Origin: Sphaerisporangium krabiense
GTDB taxonomy: Bacteria > Actinomycetota > Actinomycetes > Streptosporangiales > Streptosporangiaceae
Assembly: GCF_014200435.1 (NCBI RefSeq)
Contig: NZ_JACHBR010000001.1
Span: 3,441,501-3,505,500 of the forward strand
Length of the DNA: 64,000 bases
Reading direction: 5' to 3'
Made by a program: the position numbers and the translations under genes. Under the pieces are notes generated by a model. The model had not been told where the DNA came from. It did no database searches and saw only the letters and a program-made list of their open reading frames with translations. This document shows positions 49,717-59,346 of this stretch, in pieces; within the stretch, counting starts at the first letter, position 1; every line of letters starts with the position of its first letter.

Positions 49717-50733
49717 ATGGCTCGCAGGTCAAACGTCCAGCACGGTCCGCGGACCGCTGGCGAACCCGAGCATTCGACGTACCCTCCCTCGCCGTACGAC
49801 CCCGACCCTGAGCGCGTGCCGGCGCGCAGGGGCGCGGTTCGCCGCGGCGGTTGGTCCGGTGGGGGCGGGCGTTGGCTGGTCTGGACGGGCAGGGTCGTCT
49901 TGTGGGCCCTGATCGTCGTCATCGTGGTCAACGGCGTGCGGGCGCCGATCGAGCGGCTCACCGAGAGTGACACGCCCACGGGCACGACGGCGACCCCGAC
50001 GGGTTCCGGCTTCCCCGAGGCGACGGCCTCGGCGTTCGCCGCGCAGTTCGCGGCGGCGTACCTGAACTTCGACGGCGCGAAGCCGGACGAGCGGGCCGAT
50101 CGGCTGAAGCCGTTCCTTCCCGAGGGCGCGGACCGTCAATTGGGATGGAATGGTTTCGGCAGGTTCTCCGCCGGAACTTTCCAGCTATCGGACATCGAGG
50201 TGCAGGACGCGCAAAATGCCGTCGTAACGGTATTCGCGCAATCGGGAGCGCAGCGCTGGAAGCTTTCCGTCCCGGTTTATACCACGGATGGGAAATTCGT
50301 GGTTTCCGGTCAGCCGGCCCTGCTGCCGGCCGGCGGCCCGGCGGGGCTGCCCGCCATCGCCGAGCCCGAGCACGACGAGACGGCGGAGGCCGAGCTGCGC
50401 CCGCAGCTCGAGAGCTTCTTCAAGGCGTACGCGCAGGGAGACGCCACGCAACTGCAGCGGTACGTCGTCACGGGCGTCACGCTGGAGGGCTTCGGCAACA
50501 AGCTCACCCTTCAGGAGCTGAAGAGCGTCAGCGCCCCGCCCGGCGGGACCAGGCGCGAGGTCACCGCCGTCGTCGTGTGGGGCCTTCCCGCGACGGCCAC
50601 GCCGTCACCGGCGCCGACCGATCCCGCCGCGCAGTCGGCGGGCCTGGAGCAGGCTTACCGTCTCACGGTCGAGAAGCAGGGCGACAACTGGTACATCAAG
50701 GACATCCGCGGCGCGACCCGGTCTGCCGGATGA
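49717..50733 (+). CDS. TcpC-like conjugal transfer protein (VirB8 fold)
   Basis: 338 residues from ATG 49717, preceded by an in-frame GTG; CGGAGG upstream. Cytosolic Pro/Arg-rich N-terminus, one helix near 50-72 (WLVWTGRVVLWALIVVIVV), then two NTF2-like domains (about 100-210 and 215-330) as in the TcpC/conjugal transfer family. It would bridge membrane and wall in a Gram-positive type IV secretion machine. About 50130-50310 has unusual A/T-ending codons for this genome. Confidence 0.82.
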   Translation: MARRSNVQHGPRTAGEPEHSTYPPSPYDPDPERVPARRGAVRRGGWSGGGGRWLVWTGRVVLWALIVVIVVNGVRAPIERLTESDTPTGTTATPTGSGFPEATASAFAAQFAAAYLNFDGAKPDERADRLKPFLPEGADRQLGWNGFGRFSAGTFQLSDIEVQDAQNAVVTVFAQSGAQRWKLSVPVYTTDGKFVVSGQPALLPAGGPAGLPAIAEPEHDETAEAELRPQLESFFKAYAQGDATQLQRYVVTGVTLEGFGNKLTLQELKSVSAPPGGTRREVTAVVVWGLPATATPSPAPTDPAAQSAGLEQAYRLTVEKQGDNWYIKDIRGATRSAG

Positions 50734-50835
50734 GGCCGGGAGCCGCCATGACGAGCGAGGGAGCCGAGAAGGTAACGCGACGACGCGGGACCCTGGAGCG
50801 GCCCGTCGGCGCGACCACAAGCAGGAGGACGGAAG

Positions 50836-51132
50836 TTGATTCTTAAGGCCATCGTTGAGAACGCGGTCGAGGCCCTGGCGCCCACGGCGCCGGCCACGCC
50901 GCCGCCCGCCGGGGTGAACACCGCGGGCCTCGCGGACTTCCTGCGGAAGTTCTTCGCCCCGCTGTTCCTGGTCGTGGTGTCGGTCGTGGCGATTTTCTTC
51001 CTCTTCACGAGAGAGATCACCAGATTCGTCCAGTTCATCATTCTGGCCGTGGCCATCGGTGTGATCTTCTACGTGCCCAACGTCATCGAGGTGACGGCCA
51101 AGGCCATCGCGGGGGCGCTCGGCATCAAGTGA
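50836..51132 (+). CDS. Small two-helix membrane protein of the secretion operon
   Basis: 98 residues from TTG 50836, with GGAGG seven bases upstream; no ATG/GTG fits. Two hydrophobic segments at about 40-57 and 62-85, no basic linker. Position between the TcpC-like and TcpE-like genes suggests a VirB2/VirB3-type structural component, but no family match is claimed. Confidence 0.7.
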   Translation: MILKAIVENAVEALAPTAPATPPPAGVNTAGLADFLRKFFAPLFLVVVSVVAIFFLFTREITRFVQFIILAVAIGVIFYVPNVIEVTAKAIAGALGIK

Positions 51133-51170
51133 GCGTGATCGCGTGGCTGTGACTGGGAGAGGAGGATCGG

Positions 51171-54100
51171 ATGGACCTGCCTACCTATACCAATATCTGG
51201 CGAATTGAGAAGCGGCTCTACAAGCTGTACGACCTTCGGCTGCCGATGCCGCTTCCGATCGTCTGGGTCGGTGTGTTCCTGGGAGTGCTGGTCCCGTGGT
51301 CGGTCCTCCTGGCGCTCGTCGGGGTCCCCTTCGAGTCGCCCTGGCACGTTCTCTTCATCGTGCCTCCGGGCATCGTCACCTGGCTGTCCACCCGTCCGGT
51401 GATCGAGAGCAAGCGGCTCAACGAGCTGCTCCAGTCGCAGATCCGCTATATCGGCGAGCCGAAGACCTGGTGCCGCCTGGCGCCGGCCGAGGAGCCCGAC
51501 GAGATCGCGTTCACGGCCAAGGTGTGGCGCGCGGCCCCGGACACGGTGCGCCGCGCCGCCCCGGTCAGCGTCAAGCCGTCCGCCGCCACGGCCGCGTCGG
51601 GGGCCGCCAAGTCCCGGCGCGGCACGCGCGCCAAGCCCAAGCACACCGCTCCCCGGCGCCGGCCCCTGGAGGCGTGGAGTTCCGCCGCCCGTCAGGCCCC
51701 CGCCCTGAAGCGGGGCGCGTCCGCGGCGCCCGGTGAGGTCCGCCCGGTCGTGGCCGCGGCCGCCGCCGCGGTGACCACGCTCCCGGTCTCCGAACCCCCC
51801 GCCCTCGTCCCCGGCACCCGCACCCCCGAGCCCGTCAGGGAACACGCCTCCGAGGCCGCCCACGAGCACGCCTTCGAAGGCACTCGCGAGCGCGTGTCCG
51901 AGGGCGCCCGCGAGCGCGTGCCCGAAAAGGCTCGGGAGCGTAGGCCCGAGGCCGTTCGGGAGCGCGCGTTCGAAGGTGCCCGCGAGCGTGTGCCCGAAGG
52001 GGCGCGCAGGCGCGGGCCGGAGGGGGCCCAAGGACGTCCGTCGCAGGGAAGCCGGTCGCGTGCCGGGGAGGGGGCCCGGGTCACTCTGGGCGGGACGGCT
52101 CTGCCGCCTGGCGCCCTGATCCCGAACCTGCCTTCGTCGCCCGGCCCCGTGTCCCCGCCGGAGCGTGTGCCGGGACGGCCGGTGGAAGGGCCCGCGCCGG
52201 AGCGGCTCCCCGATCTCCTTCGCGGGGACCGTCCGGTGGCCTCCCTGCCCGCCCTCCCCGAGCCCGCCACCGAATCCCCGGCGCACACCGCCGAACCCCC
52301 CGCCCACCCCGTCACGTCGACGTCCGCCGCCGGGGCCCGGCCGCCGGCTGAGGAACCGCCGGTGACGGAATCGTCCCCGTCGCCCACGAAGCCCACCGAG
52401 ACGGCCCTTCCCGCCGCACCACAGGTCACGGCGTCCGAGACGGCGCGATCGGCGGAATCCGGGCCGGTCGTCGAGCCGTCGACCTCCGAGACCACGCCGG
52501 AGGCGGGGCCGGTGCGCGAGGCGGGCGCCCCCGCGCCGATCGGGACGGAGGCGCTCCGCCGGCTGCGCAGGCTCGCGGCCTCCGCGGAGAGCCGGGAGAC
52601 GCCGGGCCCGCGCGCGGTCCCCAGCGAGTCCGAGCGCCTGGCCTCCCACGAGTGGCCCGAGCCCGGCCGCGCGCTTCCGACGCCGTCCCCCGACCGCGCC
52701 CTGCCGCTCCCGCGGCTCGGCCCGGTCCCCCCTGTCCCCGCAGAGGCTCCGGAGCCGGCATCCACGCCCACCCCCGTGCCCGAGCGGACCGTCACGCACG
52801 CCCGCGCGTCGGAGCCGGCCGCCACTCCTCCTCGCGCGCCTGAGCCGGCCGTCACGCCCTCCCAGGTGCCCGAGCCGGCGCGGGAGCCGGTCGTGCGGGC
52901 GTTGGAGCCGGTGGCAGAGGTGTCGTCTCGGGCGGACGAGGCGCGTGCCGGGGACGGCGCGGGCCGGTCCGGCGCCGAGACCCTCGGCGGCGGGTCCGCC
53001 GAGACCCTGGGAGACGTTCCCGCGGAGGAGCGGGCGCCGCGCCGGAGTGGCGGGCTGGCGGTGGAGGGACGCGAGCAGCACCGTAAGGGGCAGCCGCCGC
53101 GCGCCGCGACGCCGCGCGAGCGAGGCCGCGAGGTGTTCGCCCGCTCCGTCTCTCCGGAGCGCGAGGCGCCGCCGCTGTCGATCCGCGCGGTTCCGGCGGC
53201 GGGCGCCGGGGTGGACCCGGCGGTGCCGTCCGTGCCCGTGCCCGGCCCCCGCGCGGGCGGCGAGCCTCGCGTGCGGCGCGTCGAGTCCGTCGTCGGACGT
53301 GACCAGACGGGCGGCTGGCGCCGCCTGGCCCAGGTCGTCGTGGGCGGCGGGGCCCCGAGCCGTAACGACGGCATCGAGGCGGACGAGGCCCGCGCCAGGA
53401 CCGTGCTCACCGGCAGCCGCCGCGTCGTCGTGCTCGGCTGCACCGGCGGGGCGGGACAGACCACGACCACGCTGATGCTCGGCCACATCCTCGCCCGCTA
53501 CCGCGAGGACCGCGTGCTCGCCGTGGACGCCAACACCGGCGAGAACACCCTCACCGGCCGTATCGCGGGCGACTCCCCCGAGACGCTGACCTCCCTGATG
53601 GCGGGGCTGGACGGCGTGAGCGGCTATCTGAGCATGCGCGCCTACACCACCCGCTGCGACTCCGGCCTGGAGGTCGTCGGCGCGGACGCGGACGCGGGCG
53701 CCGCGCGCAGGCTCGCCGACCGCCGCCTGTTCTCCGACGAGCGCATCGCCCGCGCCATGCGCGTGCTCGACCGGCACTACCGGCTGATCCTGGTGGACCC
53801 CGCCGCGGCGGTGGCCGCGCGCATGCTGGCGTACGCCGACCAGCTCATCCTGGTGGCCCCGGCCAGCGAGGACGCCCCGGACGCGGTGGCGATGACCTTC
53901 GACTGGCTCGACGGGCAGACCACGGCCGAGCTGAGGCGGCGTTCGATCATGGTGATCAACGGGGTCAGCCGCCGCAGCATGGCGGGCGTCGAGCAGGCGG
54001 AGGCGGTGGCCCGCGGCCGGTGCCGCGCGATCGTGCGCATCCCCTGGGAGGACGAGCTCGCCCCCGGGCGGCCCGGCCCCGCGCAGCCGGAACGGCTGCG

Positions 54101-54197
54101 GGCGGGAGCGCGCAGGGCGTACGTCGCCCTCGCGGGAGTTGTGGCAAGCGGGCTGGCGGCGGCGAGCCGCCCGAGCGAGGAGGAAGTGGCTCAGTGA
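51171..54197 (+). CDS. TcpE-like membrane protein fused to MinD/ParA-like ATPase
   Basis: 1008 residues. Residues 1-110 are TcpE-like: MDLPTYTNIWRIEKRLYKLY, two helices near 28-45 and 52-66, and an LLQSQIRYIGEPKTW segment. Residues ~135-735 are a disordered Pro/Ala/Glu/Arg linker with ARERVPE-type repeats. Residues ~735-985 form a MinD/ParA-like ATPase (VVVLGCTGGAGQTTTTLML; LILVDPAA; VINGVSRRSM). In the P-loop the usual Lys before Thr is Gln (Q763), so nucleotide binding or hydrolysis may be altered. TcpE, linker and ATPase in one chain is unusual. Confidence 0.8.
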   Translation: MDLPTYTNIWRIEKRLYKLYDLRLPMPLPIVWVGVFLGVLVPWSVLLALVGVPFESPWHVLFIVPPGIVTWLSTRPVIESKRLNELLQSQIRYIGEPKTWCRLAPAEEPDEIAFTAKVWRAAPDTVRRAAPVSVKPSAATAASGAAKSRRGTRAKPKHTAPRRRPLEAWSSAARQAPALKRGASAAPGEVRPVVAAAAAAVTTLPVSEPPALVPGTRTPEPVREHASEAAHEHAFEGTRERVSEGARERVPEKARERRPEAVRERAFEGARERVPEGARRRGPEGAQGRPSQGSRSRAGEGARVTLGGTALPPGALIPNLPSSPGPVSPPERVPGRPVEGPAPERLPDLLRGDRPVASLPALPEPATESPAHTAEPPAHPVTSTSAAGARPPAEEPPVTESSPSPTKPTETALPAAPQVTASETARSAESGPVVEPSTSETTPEAGPVREAGAPAPIGTEALRRLRRLAASAESRETPGPRAVPSESERLASHEWPEPGRALPTPSPDRALPLPRLGPVPPVPAEAPEPASTPTPVPERTVTHARASEPAATPPRAPEPAVTPSQVPEPAREPVVRALEPVAEVSSRADEARAGDGAGRSGAETLGGGSAETLGDVPAEERAPRRSGGLAVEGREQHRKGQPPRAATPRERGREVFARSVSPEREAPPLSIRAVPAAGAGVDPAVPSVPVPGPRAGGEPRVRRVESVVGRDQTGGWRRLAQVVVGGGAPSRNDGIEADEARARTVLTGSRRVVVLGCTGGAGQTTTTLMLGHILARYREDRVLAVDANTGENTLTGRIAGDSPETLTSLMAGLDGVSGYLSMRAYTTRCDSGLEVVGADADAGAARRLADRRLFSDERIARAMRVLDRHYRLILVDPAAAVAARMLAYADQLILVAPASEDAPDAVAMTFDWLDGQTTAELRRRSIMVINGVSRRSMAGVEQAEAVARGRCRAIVRIPWEDELAPGRPGPAQPERLRAGARRAYVALAGVVASGLAAASRPSEEEVAQ

Positions 54198-54243
54198 CCA
54201 CGCAGCGAGCCGAAGAGGTGGCTCAGTGACCACGCCGGGAGCC
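54180..54243 (+). repeat. 32-bp imperfect tandem duplication at a gene junction
   Basis: 54180-54211 and 54212-54243 match at 28 of 32 positions. Each copy holds GTGGCTCAGTGACCACGC, so the stop/start overlap GTGA is duplicated. The result is two 11-codon mini-ORFs in series (54194-54229 and 54226-54261) linking the ATPase fusion to the VirB4-like gene. Confidence 0.85.
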
Positions 54244-54260
54244 GGGGAGCGGGCGGCCTG

Positions 54261-56744
54261 ATGGGCAGGTCGTCGCGGTCGAGGAGCAGGCTGGCCGTGC
54301 GCTACTTCGACGATCGGATCCTTCTCACGGACTCCTCCGCATGGGCGTACTTCCGGCTTCCGACGGTGAGCTACGAGTTCGTCACCCCGGAGGAGCGCGA
54401 GGCCCTCGCCACCAACATCACCATCGCGCTGGCCGCGATCCGCATGCCGGACGCGGAGGTCCACCTGCGGGTCGCGCACCGGGCATACCCGGCGGCCGAG
54501 TGGGCGATGGCGCTGAACGCGACCTCCGACGAGGGGGACGGCTGGCGCGAGTACCTGGAGGACATGTACCGCCACGTCTGGGCGAAGGACTTCTGGACCA
54601 AGGAGGTCTATCTCGGGGTCCGCCTCGGCCCGCGCGGCGCCCAGCTCGGCACCGGCGTGCTGGCCCAGCTCTTCGGCCTCTACCAGCGCGGTGAGTCGTC
54701 GCTCGGCCTGGAGGACGACCAGGTCCCGGCCGGCGAGATCACCAAGTGGACCGACCAGGCCGAGCGCCTCGGCCGCGCGCTCGGCTCCAGCGCCCTGTAC
54801 GCCCGGCACGCCACCTCCGGCGAGCTGGCCTGGCTGTTCCGGCACGCCGCCTCCGGCTCGCTCGGCGACCCGCCGTCGTCGGCCACCCCGTCCCGGCGGT
54901 GGGGCAAGGGCGAGGTCGAGTCGCTGGTCGAGGGGCAGATCCACAACGGCAGGTCGTTCCTGCGCATCGAGCAGCCGACCGGCGACTCCTACGTGGCGCA
55001 CCTGTCGTTCGCCCGGTTCCCCGACCTGATGCCGTTCCCGGACGGCGAGCCGTGGCTGCACTTCGTCGACCAGTTACCGTTCCCGGTCGAGGTCAGCTCG
55101 CGGATGCGTCTCATCCCGCCGGTCAAGGCGAGCAAGGACGTCGCGCGCAAGCTGGCCCACGCGCGGGACATGGACATCCACATCCGCGAGGCGGGGGCGG
55201 AGGCGCCGATCGCGCTGGCCGAGCAGATCGACGCGGCCCGCATGCTGGAGCACGGCATCACCAAGGAGCGCCTGCCGTTCGTGTACGGCTGGCACCGGCT
55301 GGTCGTGGCCGCGCCGACCGAGGAGATGTGCGTGCAGCGGGTCGAGGCGGTGGTGGAGCACTACCGCGACATGGGCATCGACATCGTCAACTCGACCGGC
55401 GACCAGTTCTCGCTGTTCTGCGAGGCCCTGCCCGGCGAGAAGGTGCGGGTGAACGCCTACGCCCAGCGCCAGCCGCTGCGCACGATCGCGGGCGGCATGG
55501 CGACGGCCACCGTGGACCTCGGCGACCGCATCGACGAGAGCGGCGCGGGCTGGGCCGGGCCGTACATCGGGGAGACGCTGGGCCGCGCCCGGTCGATCGT
55601 CCACTTCGACCCTCTGGTCGCCGCGACGCGCAACCGGCCGACCGCGATCGCGATCACCGGCGAGCCGGGCGGCGGCAAGACGACGCTCGCGCTGCTGCTG
55701 ATCTACCAGATGGCGCTGCGCGGGGTGACGGTCGCGGTGATCGACCCCAAGGGCGACGCCGAGTCGCTGGTGCAACTGTTGCAGAGGCGAGGGCGGAAGG
55801 CGCGGATCATCCCGCTGGGCTCGGCCGCCCCCGGCCTGCTGGACCCGTTCTCCTTCGGCGACGACATCGCCGCGAAGAAGACGATGGCCACCGAGACGCT
55901 GCGGCTGCTGCTGCCCCGCATGTCGGAGGAACGCGAGTCGGCGATGATCCAGGCCGTCTCGACGGTGTCCAACGGGGACGACCCGTCGCTGGGGAAGGTC
56001 GTCGACCATCTGGAGCAGTCCGAGGACCCGGCGTCGAAGAACCTGGGCGCGGTGCTGCGGTCGATGGCCGAGATGCACCTGGCCCGGCTGTGCTTCGACC
56101 CCTCCGGCGGGGACCAGATCGACAGCGAGGGCTGGACCACCGTGTTCACCCTCGGCGGTCTGACGCTGCCCGACGTCGCGACCACCCGCGACGACTACTC
56201 CTACGAGCAGCGGCTGTCGGTGGCCCTGCTGTACCTGGTGTCGCAGTTCGCGCGGCGTCTGATGAACGGGCTGGACCGCCGCGCCCCGAAGGCGATCTTC
56301 CTGGACGAGGCGTGGGCGATCACCTCGACGCCCGAGGGCGCCAAGCTCGTGCCGGAGGTGTCCCGCATGGGCCGGTCGCGCAACACCGCGCTCGTGCTGG
56401 TCTCGCAGAACGCGGGTGACCTGCTCAACGAGCAGGTGACCAACTGTCTGTCCTCGGTGTTCGCCTTCCGCTCGACCGAGCGGGTCGAGGTCGACAGCGT
56501 CATGGCGCTGCTCGGCGTCGAGCCGTCCGAGGAGCACAAGGGCGCGCTGCGGTCGCTCGGGAACGGCGAGTGCATCTTCCGCGACCTCGACGGACGTGCG
56601 GGGCGCATCGGCGTCGATCTCATCTCGGAGGAGTTGCTGCGTTGGCTGGATACCAATCCGACCCACGACAAACCCGACGAGAGCATGCATGATCCTCGTG
56701 GGCGAGCGAGTAGGTCGGCGGCTGCGCAGGAGGTGCGGTCATGA
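54261..56744 (+). CDS. VirB4-like type IV secretion ATPase
   Basis: 827 residues from ATG 54261, which shares a base with the stop of an upstream mini-ORF (TGATG). N-terminal domain to ~400, then a RecA-like domain: Walker A TGEPGGGKTT (K473), Walker B IFLDEAW (D682, E683), and SQNAGDLLNEQ downstream. It powers substrate transfer or pilus assembly. Leu codon 272 is TTA (55074-55076), rare here. It overlaps the next gene by four bases. Confidence 0.9.
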   Translation: MGRSSRSRSRLAVRYFDDRILLTDSSAWAYFRLPTVSYEFVTPEEREALATNITIALAAIRMPDAEVHLRVAHRAYPAAEWAMALNATSDEGDGWREYLEDMYRHVWAKDFWTKEVYLGVRLGPRGAQLGTGVLAQLFGLYQRGESSLGLEDDQVPAGEITKWTDQAERLGRALGSSALYARHATSGELAWLFRHAASGSLGDPPSSATPSRRWGKGEVESLVEGQIHNGRSFLRIEQPTGDSYVAHLSFARFPDLMPFPDGEPWLHFVDQLPFPVEVSSRMRLIPPVKASKDVARKLAHARDMDIHIREAGAEAPIALAEQIDAARMLEHGITKERLPFVYGWHRLVVAAPTEEMCVQRVEAVVEHYRDMGIDIVNSTGDQFSLFCEALPGEKVRVNAYAQRQPLRTIAGGMATATVDLGDRIDESGAGWAGPYIGETLGRARSIVHFDPLVAATRNRPTAIAITGEPGGGKTTLALLLIYQMALRGVTVAVIDPKGDAESLVQLLQRRGRKARIIPLGSAAPGLLDPFSFGDDIAAKKTMATETLRLLLPRMSEERESAMIQAVSTVSNGDDPSLGKVVDHLEQSEDPASKNLGAVLRSMAEMHLARLCFDPSGGDQIDSEGWTTVFTLGGLTLPDVATTRDDYSYEQRLSVALLYLVSQFARRLMNGLDRRAPKAIFLDEAWAITSTPEGAKLVPEVSRMGRSRNTALVLVSQNAGDLLNEQVTNCLSSVFAFRSTERVEVDSVMALLGVEPSEEHKGALRSLGNGECIFRDLDGRAGRIGVDLISEELLRWLDTNPTHDKPDESMHDPRGRASRSAAAQEVRS

Positions 56745-59344
56745 GACTTCATGAGCCGGGCGGGCGAGGCGAGGGACGGCGGTGGCCCCGTGGGGCCGGT
56801 GGAATCGCCCGGGTGTTCCGGGCGGTGTGCGAAGGGGTGGTGCGGGCCGCCACGCCGGTGCGGGCGACGTCCGGGCTGGCGGAACCGGTGAAGACGCCGA
56901 AGCGTGCCACGCGCACGCGCGGGTCCAGGCTGCGGCGCAGGGTCCTGGTGGTGTTCGCGCTGCTGCTCGGCGTGGTGGTCGTCCCGATCGCCTTCTCGCC
57001 GAACGTCGCGGGCGCGGCGGGGCCGTGCGACCTGTCCCCGGACCTGGCGCCGGAGATGGTCGGCGGCAGCGTGGACGGCCTCGTGAAGCCGCCCCCCGCG
57101 GAGACCCCCTCCGTGACGCCGACCACGGCCCCGAAGCCGCTGCCTCCGGGCGCGGTGTCCGGCACCACCTCGCAGGGCGTCGTGAACCCGACGACGAACT
57201 ACGAGCGGTACGGCATGGCCGGCCAGTTCTGGCACACCTACGAGCTCGGCTGCACCGACGTGGCCGCCGTGCTCGGCAACGCGTGGGCCAACACGGTGTT
57301 CCTGTGGGCCAAGGCCATCGACCGGATGACGATCACGACGTACGAGGCGGCGGCCACCGAGGGACCGCTCCAGTCCATCAAGGACGTCGTCGACGACATC
57401 ATCACCAACCTGGCCAACGCCATGTACTGGCCGTACCTGCGGGTGATCATCCTGCTGGCCGCGGTCTGGCTGGCGTGGTACGGGCTCATCAGGAAGCGGG
57501 CCAGCACCACGGCCGAGGGCGTCATCTGGATGATCCTCGCCGTCGTGGCGGCCGTGTGGTTCTTCAGCCGTCCCGGCGACTTCACCGGGCTCGGCAAGGT
57601 CGTCACCGACAAGACGGCCGAGGTGGTCAACTCGGCGTTCAGCGGGCTGCCCGGGGCGGGCGGCGCGTCGTGCCTGCCGGTCAAGGGGCAGACCGGCGCC
57701 AAGGCCACGCCCGGCGGGTACGGCCAGAGCGGCACGCCCGGCGTCGCGCAGAACGCCGACGCGTTGTGGTCCACGCTGGTCTGCAAGCCGTGGCTGATGG
57801 GCGAGTTCGGCACCGCCGACGTCAAGGCGCCGGTCGTGGCGACCATGGGGCCGAAGCTGCTCGACATCCAGGCCACCGACCTGCAGGAGCAGAACTCCGG
57901 GGAGAAGTCCACCTCCACCGCCCACCAGGCGCGCTACGAGGAGGAGATCGCCAAGCCCTTGAAGAGCACGCCCATGTTCTTCCTCTTCCAGGGCAAGGAC
58001 TGGACGAGCAGGCTGGGCATCGCGATCGGCGCGCTGCTGGCCGCCCTGGTCGCCGGCGTGCTGATCTTCCTGGTGGCGGTCTCGCTCATCGCGCTCAAGA
58101 TCGGCTTCCTGTTGCTGCTGATCCTCGGCCCGGTGTTCCTGCTGATCGGCGTCCATCCCGGCTCAGGGCGGATCATCGCGATGCGCTGGGTCGAGATGCT
58201 CGTCGGCACCCTGCTCCGGCAGGCCGTGCTGGCCCTCGTCCTAGGCGTGCTCGTGTACGGCTATTCGCTGATCATCGCGACCGAGCTGCCGTGGGGCATG
58301 CAGATCATGTTCATCGCGTTGCTGACGATCGCGGTGTTCTTCTACCGGCGTCCCTTCCAGCACCTCTTCGCCTCCATGGACGGGCACACGCTCACCACGC
58401 GCATGCTCGGCGAGGCCGCCTCGGCGCCCACGTTGCAGCGGGCCGCGAACGTGCTGCCCCCGGTGGCGGCGGCCCGCATGGGCCGCTGGGGCCTGCGCAA
58501 GGCCGAACCGGTCATCAACGCGGCCGCGATGGCCACGGGCGCCTCGGCGGCGGCCGCGGCGGCCGGGGCGGTGGCGCAGGGCCGCGTGCGGGGCGAGGAC
58601 GTCACCCCGGGCGCCGCGCAGCAGACCGGCACCCGGGTGTCCGCGGGCGCGCAGCCGACTCCGCTCGACCCCGACGGCCAGGCGGGCGTGCGCCGCAAGG
58701 CGACCGGGCGCGGCGCCGCCGTCCCGCGGCCCGGCGCGGCCCCGCCGCTCAACCTCAACGGGCGTCCCAACGGCGCCACGGGCCCGGCCGGGCGTCCCGG
58801 GGGCGGGGCGGCTCCCCGCACGGGCGCGCGGACGGGCACGGGCGGCTCAGGGACGGGCGGCTCGGGAACGGGCGGCTGGTTCGGCGGCGGCCCCGGCCGC
58901 GGCCCCCGGCCCTCGTCGGGCTCCTCCGGTGGCTCCTCGGGCGGGTCGTCGGGCGGGTCGTCGGGTGGCGCCTCGGGCGGTTCGGCGCCGCGGGCCCCGC
59001 GCTCGACGGCCGGCGGTCCCCGCGGCCTGCTCGGCGGTGGCGGCGGTGGCGGGTCCTCCTCGCGGGGCTCGGGCGGCTCCTCCCGCGGTTCCGGCGGCTC
59101 CTCGCGGAGTTCGGGCGGCGGGTCGTCGCGCGGGTCCTCCGGAGGGTCCTCGCGGTCCGGCAGCGGCATCTTCGGCGGCTCGAACGGCAACGGCGGCGGC
59201 TCCCGCGACCGCGGGGCCGGGTGGTTCGGCGGGCGTTCGGGCTCTGACGAGGCGCCCCCGCTGTGGCTGCCCCCGCGCCAGGACGGCGGACGCTCCGAGG
59301 ACGCGCCCTTCTGGCTGCTCCCCGCAGACGGCGACAAGGACTGA
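56741..59344 (+). CDS. TrbL/VirB6-like polytopic membrane protein with Gly/Ser-rich tail
   Basis: 867 residues, ATG overlapping the upstream stop. Basic N-terminus, one membrane segment near 68-92, an extracellular Pro/Thr stretch, then helices around 230-285 and several more at 425-560, as in VirB6/TrbL channel proteins. From ~700 the tail is dominated by Gly, Ser and Arg (GSSGGSSGGSSGG) and ends in an Arg/Asp/Leu segment. Likely inner-membrane channel of the secretion machine. The tail may be surface or cytosolic; function unknown. Confidence 0.82.
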   Translation: MRLHEPGGRGEGRRWPRGAGGIARVFRAVCEGVVRAATPVRATSGLAEPVKTPKRATRTRGSRLRRRVLVVFALLLGVVVVPIAFSPNVAGAAGPCDLSPDLAPEMVGGSVDGLVKPPPAETPSVTPTTAPKPLPPGAVSGTTSQGVVNPTTNYERYGMAGQFWHTYELGCTDVAAVLGNAWANTVFLWAKAIDRMTITTYEAAATEGPLQSIKDVVDDIITNLANAMYWPYLRVIILLAAVWLAWYGLIRKRASTTAEGVIWMILAVVAAVWFFSRPGDFTGLGKVVTDKTAEVVNSAFSGLPGAGGASCLPVKGQTGAKATPGGYGQSGTPGVAQNADALWSTLVCKPWLMGEFGTADVKAPVVATMGPKLLDIQATDLQEQNSGEKSTSTAHQARYEEEIAKPLKSTPMFFLFQGKDWTSRLGIAIGALLAALVAGVLIFLVAVSLIALKIGFLLLLILGPVFLLIGVHPGSGRIIAMRWVEMLVGTLLRQAVLALVLGVLVYGYSLIIATELPWGMQIMFIALLTIAVFFYRRPFQHLFASMDGHTLTTRMLGEAASAPTLQRAANVLPPVAAARMGRWGLRKAEPVINAAAMATGASAAAAAAGAVAQGRVRGEDVTPGAAQQTGTRVSAGAQPTPLDPDGQAGVRRKATGRGAAVPRPGAAPPLNLNGRPNGATGPAGRPGGGAAPRTGARTGTGGSGTGGSGTGGWFGGGPGRGPRPSSGSSGGSSGGSSGGSSGGASGGSAPRAPRSTAGGPRGLLGGGGGGGSSSRGSGGSSRGSGGSSRSSGGGSSRGSSGGSSRSGSGIFGGSNGNGGGSRDRGAGWFGGRSGSDEAPPLWLPPRQDGGRSEDAPFWLLPADGDKD

Positions 59345-59346
59345 CG

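Noticed and set aside
49488..49811. TTG-start frame behind GGAGG in the secretion leader
   Set aside because: Good ribosome site, but the product has no recognisable features and overlaps the TcpC-like gene in another frame.
57000..59340. Gly/Ser-rich tail of the VirB6-like protein as a separate gene
   Set aside because: It is in frame with the upstream membrane domain without a stop or a new ribosome site.
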